A stretch of 64,000 nucleotides of DNA, taken from the NCBI GenBank assembly GCA_021786195.1, contig JAJYNS010000105.1:1-64000 (forward strand). Direction: 5' to 3'. The position numbers and the translations under genes are program-made. Numbering within the stretch: position 1 is the stretch's first letter; every line of letters begins with the position of its first letter. This document shows positions 41,738-50,671 of the stretch, in pieces. Source of the DNA: Actinomycetes bacterium (GTDB taxonomy: Bacteria; Actinomycetota; Acidimicrobiia; Acidimicrobiales; Bog-793). The notes beneath the pieces are model-generated. The model was given only the letters and a program-made list of their open reading frames with translations, made no database searches and was not told the DNA's origin.

Positions 41738-42936
41738 GGCCCATCCCTCCGCCCGACGGCCTTCTCCGCCGAGCGCCGCGCCGCAGCGTCAGCAGCGAGC
41801 ACGTCATCGACCTCGAGCAGGGTCGTCTGCTCGATCTCCTCGAGCACCTCGGCGACGACGTCGGCGATGGCGAGCCAGCCGATGCGCCCTTCGAGGAAGG
41901 CCGCCACCGCGACCTCGTTGGCGGCGTTCAGCCATGCCGGAGCGCACCCCCCGGCGCGCCCGGCATCGTACGCGAGGCGCAGGCAGGAGAAGGTCTCGAG
42001 GTCCGGCATGGAGAACTCGAGCCTCGACAGCTTCGACCAGTCGATCGTGCCGAACGGGACGTCGAGCCGCTCCGGCCAGCTGAGCGCGTAGCCGATCGGA
42101 AGGCGCATGTCGGGCAGCGAGAGCTGGGCGACGGTCGCTCCGTCGCGCCATTCGACCATCGAGTGGACGACGGACTGCGGGTGGACGACCACCTCGACCC
42201 GGTCGAGCTCGACGCCGAAGAGCTCGTGGGCCTCGATCACCTCGAGCCCTTTGTTCATCAAGGTTGAAGAGTCGATCGTGATCTTTGGGCCCATCTTCCA
42301 GGTCGGGTGGGCGAGCGCCTCCTCGACCGTGACGGAGGCGAGCTCGCGCCGCGTCCGCCCCCGGAAGGGCCCGCCGCTCGCGGTCACGACGAGCCTGCGG
42401 ACCGAGGGGGGCGGCAGCGGCCTCCCGTCGCCGGCTCGTGCGGACGAGGTCGCGCCGATGCACTGGTGGATCGCACAGTGCTCGGAGTCGACGGGAACGA
42501 TCTCCGCCCCGGGGGTCTTCCTCGCCGCCTGCACGACGGGAGCGCCGGCCACGAGCGACTCCTTGTTCGCCAGCGCGAGGCGCCGCCCGGCCCTCAGGGC
42601 CGCGACGGTGACCGGCAGGCCGGCGAAGCCGACGACGGCGTTGAGGACGACGTCCGCGGCGCCGGAGCCTGCCAGCTCCTCCAGCGCGCCCGGGCCGGCC
42701 AGGACCTCGGTCCCACGCGGGACGAGGCCCTCGAGCTCTCTTGCGAGACGCTCCTCCCCGATCGCGACCGCCTCGGGGCGCACCTGGGCCGCCTGCTCGG
42801 CGAGCAGGCGCACCGATCGCATCGCGCCGAGCGCGCTCACCCGGAGACGGTCGGGCGCGGCCCGCACGACGTCGAGCGCCTGCGTGCCGATCGAACCCGT
42901 CGAGCCGAGGACGGCGACTCGCCTGGGGCCGCTCAC
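41734..42936 (-). CDS. dxr: 1-deoxy-D-xylulose 5-phosphate reductoisomerase (MEP pathway)
   Basis: A 400-residue NADPH-dependent enzyme for the first committed step of the MEP isoprenoid pathway. The Rossmann motif VLGSTGSIGTQ is at residues 9-19, ALANKESLVAG near 125, and the metal/substrate block PVDSEHCAIHQC with LVVTASGGPFRG follows. The conserved HPTWKMGPKITIDSSTLMNKG and the terminal LNAANEVAVAAFLEGRI are present. The GTG at 42936-42934 overlaps the cdsA stop as GTGA and fixes the start; a much longer open frame upstream overlaps cdsA. Length is typical. Confidence 0.97.
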   Translation of the reverse strand: MSGPRRVAVLGSTGSIGTQALDVVRAAPDRLRVSALGAMRSVRLLAEQAAQVRPEAVAIGEERLARELEGLVPRGTEVLAGPGALEELAGSGAADVVLNAVVGFAGLPVTVAALRAGRRLALANKESLVAGAPVVQAARKTPGAEIVPVDSEHCAIHQCIGATSSARAGDGRPLPPPSVRRLVVTASGGPFRGRTRRELASVTVEEALAHPTWKMGPKITIDSSTLMNKGLEVIEAHELFGVELDRVEVVVHPQSVVHSMVEWRDGATVAQLSLPDMRLPIGYALSWPERLDVPFGTIDWSKLSRLEFSMPDLETFSCLRLAYDAGRAGGCAPAWLNAANEVAVAAFLEGRIGWLAIADVVAEVLEEIEQTTLLEVDDVLAADAAARRSAEKAVGRRDGP

Positions 42937-44567
42937 GGGTGCACCGAGCTGAAGAGCAGGAATGCCGCGGGAAGGACGAACAGCATCGCGTCGATGCGAT
43001 CGAGGACCCCCCCGTGGGCGGGCAGGGTCGAGCCCATGTCCTTCACGCCGAGGTCTCGCTTGAGCAGCGACTCGGCCAAGTCCCCGATCGGGGCGAGGAC
43101 GACGACGATCACTCCGAGCCACAGCGCCTGGGTGCTCGAGATCGGGTGGATGTGCGGGAGCACCAGCCCCGCGACGAGCATCGCGAGCACCGAGCCGCCG
43201 AGGACGCCCTCGATGCTTTTGTTCGGGCTCACCTTGGGGGCCAGGGCATGGCGACCGAGCTTGGCCCCGGTCGCGTACGCCCCGACGTCGGCTGCCACCG
43301 TCACCGCGACGACGGCAAGCAGGTAGGCGAGGCCATGGCGGTGCGGAAACGCGCGCTGGTCGAGCAGACGCCCACCGAACGAGCCGAGCAGCCCGACCCA
43401 GAAGATGACGGCGAGCGTCGCTCCGAGGTCGGCGAGCACCCGTCGACGGCCGTCGGCGCGCGGCCCGGAGGTGAGGAGGAACCAGGCGAAGCTGACCATC
43501 ACGGCACCGGCGAGGACGCCGGCCTGGCCGGCCGAGCCGTGCAGGTAGGCGAGCACCGCGAGGCAGGGCACCGCGAGGAGGCCGACGAGCGTCGCCGGGC
43601 GAAGCCCCGACTTCCTGAGCGTCGCGAACGCCTCGCCCGCGGCGAGGGTCACCACGGCGGCGACGAGGGCGAGGGTCCAGTACGGACCGCCGAGGAAGCA
43701 CAGGACGGCGAGCGCCCCGAAGGCGAGCCCGGTCGCCGTGGCGACGCTGGCGCTGCGGCGCCCTCCCGCCGGCGTCGGCGCCGGCTGCGCCACGGCCTCG
43801 CGCGCGCCGTCGCCCCGCCCCCCCGGCCGGAGCGGCTCGGCGCCGTGCTCGCGCGCGGAGGGGCCTGCCGGCGCCTCGCCATGGACCTTCGAGCCCCGCT
43901 GGCGGCGGCCCCCTGCCGAGTGCCTTCCCGACTTCGCGCGACGGCGCCCCGGCCGTCCTCGCTCGCCGTCGGCGGGACGCGTGCCACCGTCGGGACTCGT
44001 CGGATCGGGCCCAACGCCCCCTCCGGCGCCGAGCAGGGCCGCCCAGGCCTGCTCCTCCTCGTCGTCGGCCGCCTCGAGCCGTACCTCGTCGTCCGCGAGG
44101 AACGAGAGGTCGACCTCCTGCTCCCAGTCCGCCGGGTCCTCCCGCCAGGCTGGGCCGGGCAGCGACACGTCCACGGGGGCGAGCGGGTCGCCGTCGGTCA
44201 GGCCGAGCACGATGCGGGGCACCTGACCCGTCGGCGGATCCGACCAGTCCGGCAGCTGGATCCCGAGCTCGACGTCTTCGGCCTGCTCCTCCGCGGCAGA
44301 CCGCCTCCCGGCGGCCTCGCCCTCGGCGGCGGCAGGCGCCGGACGCCGAGGTTCGCACGGGGACGTGGACGGCACGAGCCCGGCCGCGACCGCCGCCTCG
44401 ACTGCGGCGATGCGCACGCCCTCACGCCCTCTCGCCGGGGGATCGTCCCCCGTCGGAGCGGCGTCCGGCGGCCCGGCGGCCCGCTCATCTCGTTCGTCCA
44501 CTCCCGCCTCCCGTTCGTCGCTCGCCCACCGGACGCGACGGCCGGGCCGCGCGCCCGGCTGCCTCAC
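42933..44567 (-). CDS. cdsA: Phosphatidate cytidylyltransferase with long N-terminal extension
   Basis: A 544-residue CDP-diacylglycerol synthase. The enzyme part (about residues 275-544) has seven to eight membrane helices and the family signature in GDLAESLLKRDLGVKDMGS, preceded by VSPNKSIEGVLGG. The first about 265 residues are an extension not needed for the enzyme: hydrophilic, rich in Ala, Pro, Gly, Arg and Glu, with an acidic tryptophan-containing central part (AWREDPADWEQEVDLSFLAD) and a basic stretch before the first helix. It is presumably cytosolic and disordered. The GTG at 44567 overlaps the frr stop by 4 bp, which supports the long form. Confidence 0.9.
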   Translation of the reverse strand: MRQPGARPGRRVRWASDEREAGVDERDERAAGPPDAAPTGDDPPARGREGVRIAAVEAAVAAGLVPSTSPCEPRRPAPAAAEGEAAGRRSAAEEQAEDVELGIQLPDWSDPPTGQVPRIVLGLTDGDPLAPVDVSLPGPAWREDPADWEQEVDLSFLADDEVRLEAADDEEEQAWAALLGAGGGVGPDPTSPDGGTRPADGERGRPGRRRAKSGRHSAGGRRQRGSKVHGEAPAGPSAREHGAEPLRPGGRGDGAREAVAQPAPTPAGGRRSASVATATGLAFGALAVLCFLGGPYWTLALVAAVVTLAAGEAFATLRKSGLRPATLVGLLAVPCLAVLAYLHGSAGQAGVLAGAVMVSFAWFLLTSGPRADGRRRVLADLGATLAVIFWVGLLGSFGGRLLDQRAFPHRHGLAYLLAVVAVTVAADVGAYATGAKLGRHALAPKVSPNKSIEGVLGGSVLAMLVAGLVLPHIHPISSTQALWLGVIVVVLAPIGDLAESLLKRDLGVKDMGSTLPAHGGVLDRIDAMLFVLPAAFLLFSSVHP

Positions 44568-45145
44568 ACTTCGAGGAGCTCCTGCTCCTTGTGGGCGAGG
44601 AGCCGGTCGACCTCGGTGACGAGCTCGTGGGTCAGCTTCTCGAGGTCCTTCTCCGCCCGGTCGAGGTCGTCGGAGGAGATGTCGCCGTCCCGCTCGAGCG
44701 TCTCGAGGTCGTGCCTCGCCGCCCGGCGGGCGGCCCGCACGGCGACACGAGCCTCCTCGGCGCGCTGGCGGACCACCTTCACGAGGTCCCTGCGGCGCTC
44801 CTCGCTGAGCTGGGGGAACACGAGCCGGATCACCTGGCCGTCGTTCGAGGGGTTCACGCCGAGGTCCGACGCCTGGATCGCCTTCTCGATCGAGCGCAGC
44901 GCGCCCTTGTCGTAGGGATGGATGACGAGGACCCTGGCCTCGGGCACGTGGAACCCGGCGAGCTGCTGGAGGGGGACCTCGGACCCGAAGTAGTCGACCC
45001 GCAGCTTCTCGACGAGCGCCGGCGCCGCTCGGCCGGTCCGCACCGAGGCGAACTCCGCCTTCGCGTGCTCGATGGCCCGGTGCATCTTGTCGCGCGCCTC
45101 GTGCAGCGCGACCTCGACGATCGAGTCCTCGGCTTCGGAGGTCAT
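44564..45145 (-). CDS. frr: Ribosome recycling factor
   Basis: A 193-residue recycling factor that with EF-G splits post-termination ribosomes. Conserved blocks are EHAKAEFASVRTGRAAPALVE, KLRVDYFGSEVPLQQLA, VIHPYDKGALRSIEKAIQ, SDLGVNPSNDGQVIRLVFPQLSEERR, and KVVRQRAEEARVAVR. The C-terminus is a three-helix end as expected. The ATG at 45145 overlaps the pyrH stop as ATGA. Slightly longer than the usual 185 residues because of eight extra N-terminal residues. Confidence 0.97.
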   Translation of the reverse strand: MTSEAEDSIVEVALHEARDKMHRAIEHAKAEFASVRTGRAAPALVEKLRVDYFGSEVPLQQLAGFHVPEARVLVIHPYDKGALRSIEKAIQASDLGVNPSNDGQVIRLVFPQLSEERRRDLVKVVRQRAEEARVAVRAARRAARHDLETLERDGDISSDDLDRAEKDLEKLTHELVTEVDRLLAHKEQELLEV

Positions 45146-45921
45146 CTGATCAGCGTACCTATCGGCTCGCCCGAGAGCGCCCCGCGGATCGTCCCTTCCT
45201 TCATCAGGTCGAACACCAGGATGGGGATCGAGTTGTCCCTGCAGAAGGTGATCGCGGTCATGTCCATGACCCTCAGGTCCCGGCGCATGACCTCCGCGAA
45301 GCTGATCTCGTCGAAGCGGATCGCCCCGGGCTCGCTCCGAGGGTCCGCCGAGTAGACGCCGTCGACGCCCGAGTGCGTCCCTTTCAGGAGGACCTGCGCC
45401 TCGATCTCGGCGGCACGCAGCGCCGCGGGGGTGTCGGTGGTGAAGTACGGGTTGCCCATACCGGCCGCGAATATCACGACCCGGCCCTTCTCGAGGTGGC
45501 GGATCGCGCGGCGGCGGATGTAGGGCTCGCAGACCTCGGCCATCGCGATCGCCGAGAGGACGCGGGTCGGGCGGCCCTCGCGCTCGATCGCGTCCTGGAG
45601 CGCGAGGGCGTTGATCACGGTCCCGAGCTGGCCCATCGTGTCCGAAGTTGCCCGGTCCATGCCCTCCGCGGCGCCCGTCGTGCCCCGCCAGATGTTCCCG
45701 CCACCGACCATCACGGCGAGCTCGACGGAGAGCTCCTCGCAGGACTCGGCGATCTCGGCAGCGATCCGCCGAACCGTGCGAGCGTCGATGATCTCGTCCG
45801 ACAGCTCGCTCGCGAGCGCCTCACCGGAGAGCTTGAGCACCGCCCGTGACCAACCCCGCCGCGCGCCGGGGACGGCGCGCCCGCGTCCCTGACCGGCGGG
45901 CCCAGCCATGGCGGCCGTCAC
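45142..45921 (-). CDS. pyrH: UMP kinase
   Basis: A 259-residue hexameric UMP kinase of the amino-acid kinase fold, which phosphorylates UMP to UDP. The core shows VLKLSGEALASE, VMVGGGNIWRG, MDRATSDTMGQLGTVINALA, IFAAGMGNPYFTTDTPAALRA and LLKGTHSGVDGVYSADP. The first about 23 residues are an extra Gly/Arg-rich extension compared with shorter homologues. The start is GTG at 45921, overlapping the tsf stop by 4 bp; internal starts are possible. Confidence 0.97.
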   Translation of the reverse strand: MTAAMAGPAGQGRGRAVPGARRGWSRAVLKLSGEALASELSDEIIDARTVRRIAAEIAESCEELSVELAVMVGGGNIWRGTTGAAEGMDRATSDTMGQLGTVINALALQDAIEREGRPTRVLSAIAMAEVCEPYIRRRAIRHLEKGRVVIFAAGMGNPYFTTDTPAALRAAEIEAQVLLKGTHSGVDGVYSADPRSEPGAIRFDEISFAEVMRRDLRVMDMTAITFCRDNSIPILVFDLMKEGTIRGALSGEPIGTLIR

Positions 45922-46724
45922 GCGCCCACGACGACCTGGGCGAACCTCGTGACGCGCGCCTGACCGACGAGCTGGCCGATCGTCATCTTCTCGTCGCGGG
46001 CGTAGGGCTGGTCGAGCAGCACGCGCTCTTTGAACCAGCCGTTCAGGCGGCCCTCGACGATCTTCGGCAGCTGCGCCTCCGGCTTGCCCTCGTTGCGGGC
46101 GATCGCCGTGATCGTCTCCCGCTCGGCCGCGATCGCCTCCTCGGGGACCTCGTCGCGCCGCACGTACTCGGGCCGCGCGAAGGCGATGTGCACGGCCAGG
46201 TCGTGCGCGAGCTCAGGCGTGCCGCCCGAGAGCTCGACGAGCACCCCGTTCACGCCCCGGCCGTTCTGCACGTGCAGGTAGCTGCCGAGCACGCAGCCCT
46301 CGGCGGCCTCGAACCGGACGTGGCGCCCGACGGCCACGTTCTCCTTGAGGAGGACCTTGAGCTCGTCGATCTCGTCGGCGTGCTCGGCGATCGCGCCCTC
46401 GCCCCTCGACGCGAGCGACTCCGCGAGGACGTCGACGAGGCGGACGAAATCGGACGACTTCGCGACGAAGTCGGTCTCGCACTCGAGCGAGACGACGGCC
46501 CCGGACCGGCCGCCGTCGACGACGACCACCGAGACCGCGCCCTCGGACCGCTCCCGGTCGCTGCGCCTCGCAGCCCCGGCAAGTCCCTGCTCACGCAGCC
46601 AGCGACGAGCCTTCTCCGGGTCGCCGCCCGCCTCCTGCAGGGCCCGGCGCGCGTCGAGGATCCCCGCGCCCGTCGCCTGACGGAGCGCCTGGACGTCCCT
46701 GGCGGTGATCTCGGCCACAGTCAT
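45918..46724 (-). CDS. tsf: Elongation factor Ts
   Basis: A 268-residue nucleotide exchange factor for EF-Tu. It starts [20 protein letters not shown], the UBA-like domain, and has [37 protein letters not shown] (the TDFVAK family signature) and [17 protein letters not shown]. The ATG at 46724 overlaps the rpsB stop as ATGA, which settles the start. A much longer open frame (to 50132) runs antisense through rpsB and the mtrAB locus and is not real. Confidence 0.97.
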   Translation of the reverse strand: MTVAEITARDVQALRQATGAGILDARRALQEAGGDPEKARRWLREQGLAGAARRSDRERSEGAVSVVVVDGGRSGAVVSLECETDFVAKSSDFVRLVDVLAESLASRGEGAIAEHADEIDELKVLLKENVAVGRHVRFEAAEGCVLGSYLHVQNGRGVNGVLVELSGGTPELAHDLAVHIAFARPEYVRRDEVPEEAIAAERETITAIARNEGKPEAQLPKIVEGRLNGWFKERVLLDQPYARDEKMTIGQLVGQARVTRFAQVVVGA

Positions 46725-47539
46725 TCCTCCGATGTCGTGCCAGACGCCACGGACACGGCCTCGAGCGTGGGCTCCGGCGCCTCGGCGGCCTGGCGCCGGG
46801 CCGGGGACGGAGCAGCCGCCTCGGCAGCGGCCAACTTCGCAGAGGCGCGGCGCGAGGCGACGAACCGCCCCTCGTTGACGGCGTCGGCGATGATCCTGCA
46901 CATCAGGCGCGCCGAGCGGATCGCGTCGTCGTTCCCGGGGATGACGTAGTCGATGACGTCGGGGTCGCAGTTCGTGTCGACGACCGCTATCACCGGGATC
47001 CTCAACTTGTTGGCCTCGGTGACGGCGATGTGCTCCTTCTTCGTGTCGATGACGAACACGGCCTTGGGGATGCGGGTCAGGCTGCGGATGCCGCCGAGGT
47101 TGCGCTCGAGCTTCTCGAGCTCCCGGCTCAGCAGCAGCGCCTCCTTCTTCGGCATCGCGTCGAACTCCCCCGAGCGCCTCGCCGCCTCCAGCTCGCCGAG
47201 CTTGCGGACCCGGGCCGAGATGGTCTCGAAGTTGGTGAGCATCCCGCCGAGCCACCGCTGGTTCACGTACGGCATGCCGCAGTGCGTCGCGTACTCGGCA
47301 ACGGGGTCCTGCGCCTGCTTCTTCGTCCCGATGAAAAGGACGGTCCCTCCGTCGGCGACCAGGTCGCGGACGTAGGAGTAGGCGACTTCGATCCTCGCGA
47401 GCGTCTGATGGAGGTCGATGATGTAGATGCCGTTGCGCTCCCCGTAGAGGAAGCGCTTCATCTTCGGGTTCCAGCGCCGGGTCTGGTGCCCGAAATGGAC
47501 GCCGGCCTCGAGCAGCTGCTTCATCGTCACTACTGCCAT
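46721..47539 (-). CDS. rpsB: 30S ribosomal protein S2
   Basis: A 272-residue S2. Hallmarks are [69 protein letters not shown] and [17 protein letters not shown]. The ATG at 47539 is preferred over the ATG two codons upstream (47545) because AAGGA at 47547-47551 is spaced 7 nt from the former but only 1 nt from the latter. First gene of the translation/lipid/isoprenoid operon. The C-terminal about 40 residues are Ala/Pro-rich. Confidence 0.97.
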   Translation of the reverse strand: MAVVTMKQLLEAGVHFGHQTRRWNPKMKRFLYGERNGIYIIDLHQTLARIEVAYSYVRDLVADGGTVLFIGTKKQAQDPVAEYATHCGMPYVNQRWLGGMLTNFETISARVRKLGELEAARRSGEFDAMPKKEALLLSRELEKLERNLGGIRSLTRIPKAVFVIDTKKEHIAVTEANKLRIPVIAVVDTNCDPDVIDYVIPGNDDAIRSARLMCRIIADAVNEGRFVASRRASAKLAAAEAAAPSPARRQAAEAPEPTLEAVSVASGTTSEE

Positions 47540-47651
47540 TGGCATTTCCTTCCCAACGGTTCTGCTGATCCGGTCCCAGCGCCCCGAGGGGCGACCGTGG
47601 GCGGGCTCGGACGTGCGCTATCCGCCTCGGACGAGGCAGCAAGGTATCGTA
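47540..47651 (-). promoter_or_regulatory. Promoter and leader of the rpsB operon
   Basis: On the minus strand TACGAT (47651-47646) is a possible -10. Downstream the leader contains two short GC hairpins, GCCTCG/CGAGGC and CGCCCC/GGGGCG (each with a 2-nt central gap), and then the ribosome binding site GGAAGGA. S2 leaders are autoregulated in several bacteria; here this is only a suggestion from position and pairing. Confidence 0.35.
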
Positions 47652-47738
47652 GCCGCTGACGGTCGCCGACCGCCGCCGGGGCTGCTGGCGCGTGCCGGCC
47701 GACCGGTGCACGCGCTCGTGGCCGTTTCGCGAGAGAAT

Positions 47739-48437
47739 ATGTCGATGACGAGCCACATCCTCCTCGTCGAGGACGACGAGCGGATCCGCACCTCGATGCG
47801 CCTCGCGCTCGAGGACGAGGGCTACGAGATCGCCGAGGCCGCCAGCGGGGAGGAGGCGCTCGAGATCGCCGCGCAGCCCCCGGGCGGCCAGCCGTTCGAC
47901 CTGATCATCATCGACATCATGTTGCCGGGCATGGACGGGTTCGACTGCTGCCGCGAGGTGCGCCGCCAGAGCATGGTCCCGATCATCATGGTGACGGCAC
48001 GCACCGACACCCACGACGTGGTGGCCGGCCTCGAGGCGGGGGCCGACGACTACGTCACGAAGCCGTTCGAGCCGAAGGAGCTGGCAGCGCGCATCAGGGC
48101 GCTGCTGCGGCGAGCACGGGCGACGGAGGGGACCCCGTCCTCGCTCAGCTTCGGCGACCTCGAGATCCTGCCCGAGGCCGGCGTCGTCCGCCTGGCCGGG
48201 GAAGAGGTCCACCTGACGAGGACCGAGTTCCTCCTGCTCTGCGAGCTCGCGGCGAACGCCGGGAAGGTCCTCTCCCGGGAGCAGCTGCTCGAGAGGGTCT
48301 GGAGCTACGACTACTTCGGCGACGGGAGGCTCGTCGACGTGCACGTCCGGAGGTTGCGCACCAAGGTCGAGCCCGACCCGGCCAACCCCCACCACGTGCT
48401 CACCGTCCGCGGCCTCGGCTACAAGCTCGCCCCCTGA
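47739..48437 (+). CDS. mtrA: OmpR-family response regulator, MtrA-like
   Basis: A 232-residue two-domain regulator. The receiver domain has HILLVEDDERIR (acidic pocket), the phospho-acceptor Asp at about residue 59 in LIIIDIMLPGMDG, the Thr of MVTART and the Lys of DDYVTKPF. The winged helix-turn-helix DNA-binding domain (about 135-232) shows EVHLTRTEFLLLCELAAN, REQLLERVWSYDYFGDGRLVDVHV and RGLGYKL. The similarity in sequence and the order regulator-kinase-lipoprotein match mtrA-mtrB-lpqB of actinobacteria, which controls cell wall and division. The ATG at 47739 or 47745 is the start; GAGAGA is better spaced for the latter. It is divergent from rpsB. Confidence 0.88.
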   Translation: MSMTSHILLVEDDERIRTSMRLALEDEGYEIAEAASGEEALEIAAQPPGGQPFDLIIIDIMLPGMDGFDCCREVRRQSMVPIIMVTARTDTHDVVAGLEAGADDYVTKPFEPKELAARIRALLRRARATEGTPSSLSFGDLEILPEAGVVRLAGEEVHLTRTEFLLLCELAANAGKVLSREQLLERVWSYDYFGDGRLVDVHVRRLRTKVEPDPANPHHVLTVRGLGYKLAP

Positions 48438-48446
48438 GGCCCGCCG

Positions 48447-49994
48447 ATGCGGCTCGTGGCCCGGCGGACTCGCCCCGACGGCCCCTCTGGCGCGCCCGGG
48501 TCGTCGGCGCGCCGGCACTCCCGCCTCGGGCTGAGGAACCGCGTCACGCTGACCTTCGCGCTCGGGTCGCTCGCCCTGTCGACGACGATCGGGGCGATCA
48601 CCTACTTCACGACGCGCTCCTCGATCCTCCGCCAGGCCGAGAGCTCGATCGCCAACGAGGCCTACGCGAACGCCACGCTGCTGCGCCAGCAGCTCGGCGA
48701 CGGCGTCGAGCCGACACGGATCCTCACCGAGATCGACGAGTCCGCGCTCACCCAGTCGGCGCTTTGGATCGACGGGCGCTGGGTCTTCATCCACGTCACG
48801 TTGAGGGAGGCGTCCCTCCCGCCCGACCTGCGCCGTTTCGCCATCGCCGAGAGCACCCCCGCCGCCGAGGTGATGACCTTCGAGGGCGTGCCGAGCTACG
48901 CCGTCGGCGTCCCGATCCCCGCGGCGAAGGCCGCGTACTTCGAGGTGTTCTCCCTCGCCCCGACGGCTCGCACCCTCCAGATCATCCTCGTTGCCCTGCT
49001 CACGGCGGGTGCCGTGACGACCATCGCCGGCGCGCTGCTCGGCCTGTGGGCCTCCGGGCGCGCGCTGCGGCCACTGCGGGACGTGTCGCAGGCCGCGCTC
49101 GCGATCGCGAGCGGACGGCTCGACACCCGCCTCGAGGCGGGCGACGTGCGCGACCTCGCCGTGCTCGCCTCCTCGTTCAACCGCATGGTCGACCGGCTCC
49201 AGCAGCGCATCGAGCGTGACGCGCGCTTCACCTCGGACGTGAGCCACGAGCTGCGCTCCCCCCTCACGACGCTCGCCGCCTCGCTCTCGGTGCTGGAGGC
49301 TCGCCGCGACGAGCTCCCGGAGCGGTCCAAGAAGGCGCTCGAGCTGCTCGCCGCCGAGATCCGGCGCTTCCAACGGATGGTCGGCGACCTGCTCGAGATC
49401 TCCCGGCTGGACGCCGGCTCCGCCGACGTCGACCGCAGCGTGGTCGAGGTCGGAGAGCTCGTGCGCAACGCGGCCGCGGTGACCGGCGCGACCGTCCCCG
49501 TCGACGTCGACCCCGCCGCCGCAGGCCGGTTGATCGCCGTCGACAAACGCAGGTTCGAGCGGATCATGGCGAACCTTCTCGACAACGCCCGCCGCCACGC
49601 GGGCGGCGCCACCCGAGTCAGCGTGGCCGTCGCGGGCCAGAGCGTGCGCATCGGCGTGGAGGACGCCGGCCCGGGTATCGACCCGACCGAGCGCACGAGG
49701 ATCTTCGAGCGCTTCGCTCGCGGCACGGCGGCCGCCGGCAGCCGAGGCGCCGGGGACGGCACGGGGCTCGGCCTCGCGCTTGTCGCCGAGCACGTGAAGC
49801 TGCACGGTGGCCGGGTCTGGGTGGAGCCGGGGAGCCCCGGCGGGGCGCGCTTCGTCGTCGAGCTGCCGCTGCTCGAAGAGGAAGGCACCGAGGAGGGTGA
49901 GGCCCGCGCAGCGGCGGCCGTGGAGGGGCTCGAGGGAGCCGGGGGCCAGCCGCCGGCGACGCTCGCGACGGGGACCGGAGGCCGGGGACGATGA
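48447..49994 (+). CDS. mtrB: Sensor histidine kinase, MtrB-like
   Basis: A 515-residue membrane kinase. An Arg-rich N-terminus is followed by TM1 (about 31-55), an extracytoplasmic sensing segment, TM2 (about 178-202) and a HAMP linker (RPLRDVSQAALAIASGRLD). The phospho-acceptor His lies in DVSHELRSPLTTLAASL. The ATP-binding domain has the N box NLLDNARRHAGG, G1 VEDAGPGIDP, F box IFERFARG and G2 GTGLGLALV. The C-terminal about 40 residues are Ala/Gly/Glu-rich. The gene starts 9 bp after the regulator and overlaps the lipoprotein gene by 4 bp, so the three are one operon. Confidence 0.9.
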   Translation: MRLVARRTRPDGPSGAPGSSARRHSRLGLRNRVTLTFALGSLALSTTIGAITYFTTRSSILRQAESSIANEAYANATLLRQQLGDGVEPTRILTEIDESALTQSALWIDGRWVFIHVTLREASLPPDLRRFAIAESTPAAEVMTFEGVPSYAVGVPIPAAKAAYFEVFSLAPTARTLQIILVALLTAGAVTTIAGALLGLWASGRALRPLRDVSQAALAIASGRLDTRLEAGDVRDLAVLASSFNRMVDRLQQRIERDARFTSDVSHELRSPLTTLAASLSVLEARRDELPERSKKALELLAAEIRRFQRMVGDLLEISRLDAGSADVDRSVVEVGELVRNAAAVTGATVPVDVDPAAAGRLIAVDKRRFERIMANLLDNARRHAGGATRVSVAVAGQSVRIGVEDAGPGIDPTERTRIFERFARGTAAAGSRGAGDGTGLGLALVAEHVKLHGGRVWVEPGSPGGARFVVELPLLEEEGTEEGEARAAAAVEGLEGAGGQPPATLATGTGGRGR

Positions 49995-50641
49995 GCCCGT
50001 CGGGACGGGAGCTGGCCAGGGCCGGTGCGCTGCTCGCCGGCCTCGCGCTGCTGGCGGCCGGTTGCGGCATCCCCCTCTCCCCTGCGGCGGAGCTCTCGCG
50101 CACCCCGCCGAACCTCTACAGCCAGGTGCCAAAGGGGACGACGCCGACGACGGTGCCGAACACGACGAAGCACGTCAGGATCGGCATCTACTTCCTCAAC
50201 GCAAGCGAGACCCGCCTGGTGGAGACAGTCGCCCTCGTCGAGCCGCCGGCGACGCCCGCCGGCGCGCTCGACCTGCTCACCTACGGGCCCACGGCGGCCG
50301 ACTTCGAGGCGGGCTACTCGACTGCGCTGAGCGTCCAGCCCCAGGCAACGGTCGGGGTGCGCGTGAACAAGCGGACCGGCGTCGCGACCGTGGCCCTCGA
50401 CAACACCTTCAACAACCTGTTCGGGACCCCGCTCTACGACGCGCTCGCGCAGATCGTCTACACCCTCACCGACCCCGGGCTCGGGGTGAGGGCCGTGCAG
50501 TTCACCCAGGACGACATCGCCTACCCGGCGGAGCTGCCGAGCGGCTCGTTCGCCTACCGGCCGGTCACTCGCGCCGACTACGCCTCGCTCGCCCCCCTCC
50601 CCCGCCCGAGGCCGCCGGGCCACCTGCCGGCCCGGCCCTGA
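49991..50641 (+). CDS. GerMN-domain lipoprotein, LpqB-like but short
   Basis: A 216-residue lipoprotein. The signal LARAGALLAGLALLAAGC carries the lipobox LAAGC (Cys at about 26). The mature part is a GerMN-like domain (HVRIGIYFLNASETRLVETV, ATVGVRVNKRTGVATVALDNTF, LAQIVYTLTDPGLGVRAVQF), as at the N-terminus of LpqB. In mycobacteria LpqB modulates MtrB and is about 580 residues with a propeller C-terminal part; that part is missing here. The end is Pro-rich. The ATG overlaps the kinase stop as ATGA. It is convergent with rsfS, with GC-rich inverted repeats (CCGGCCC...GGGCCGG) in the 30-bp gap. Confidence 0.8.
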   Translation: MSPSGRELARAGALLAGLALLAAGCGIPLSPAAELSRTPPNLYSQVPKGTTPTTVPNTTKHVRIGIYFLNASETRLVETVALVEPPATPAGALDLLTYGPTAADFEAGYSTALSVQPQATVGVRVNKRTGVATVALDNTFNNLFGTPLYDALAQIVYTLTDPGLGVRAVQFTQDDIAYPAELPSGSFAYRPVTRADYASLAPLPRPRPPGHLPARP

Positions 50642-50671
50642 CCGGGCCCGGCCAAGGCGGGCCGGCGGCCC

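Noticed and set aside
45918-50132. A 1404-codon open frame on the minus strand across tsf, rpsB and the mtrAB locus
   Set aside because: It is only the tsf frame left open by high G+C; upstream of 46724 it has no conserved blocks and lies antisense to or out of frame with clear genes.
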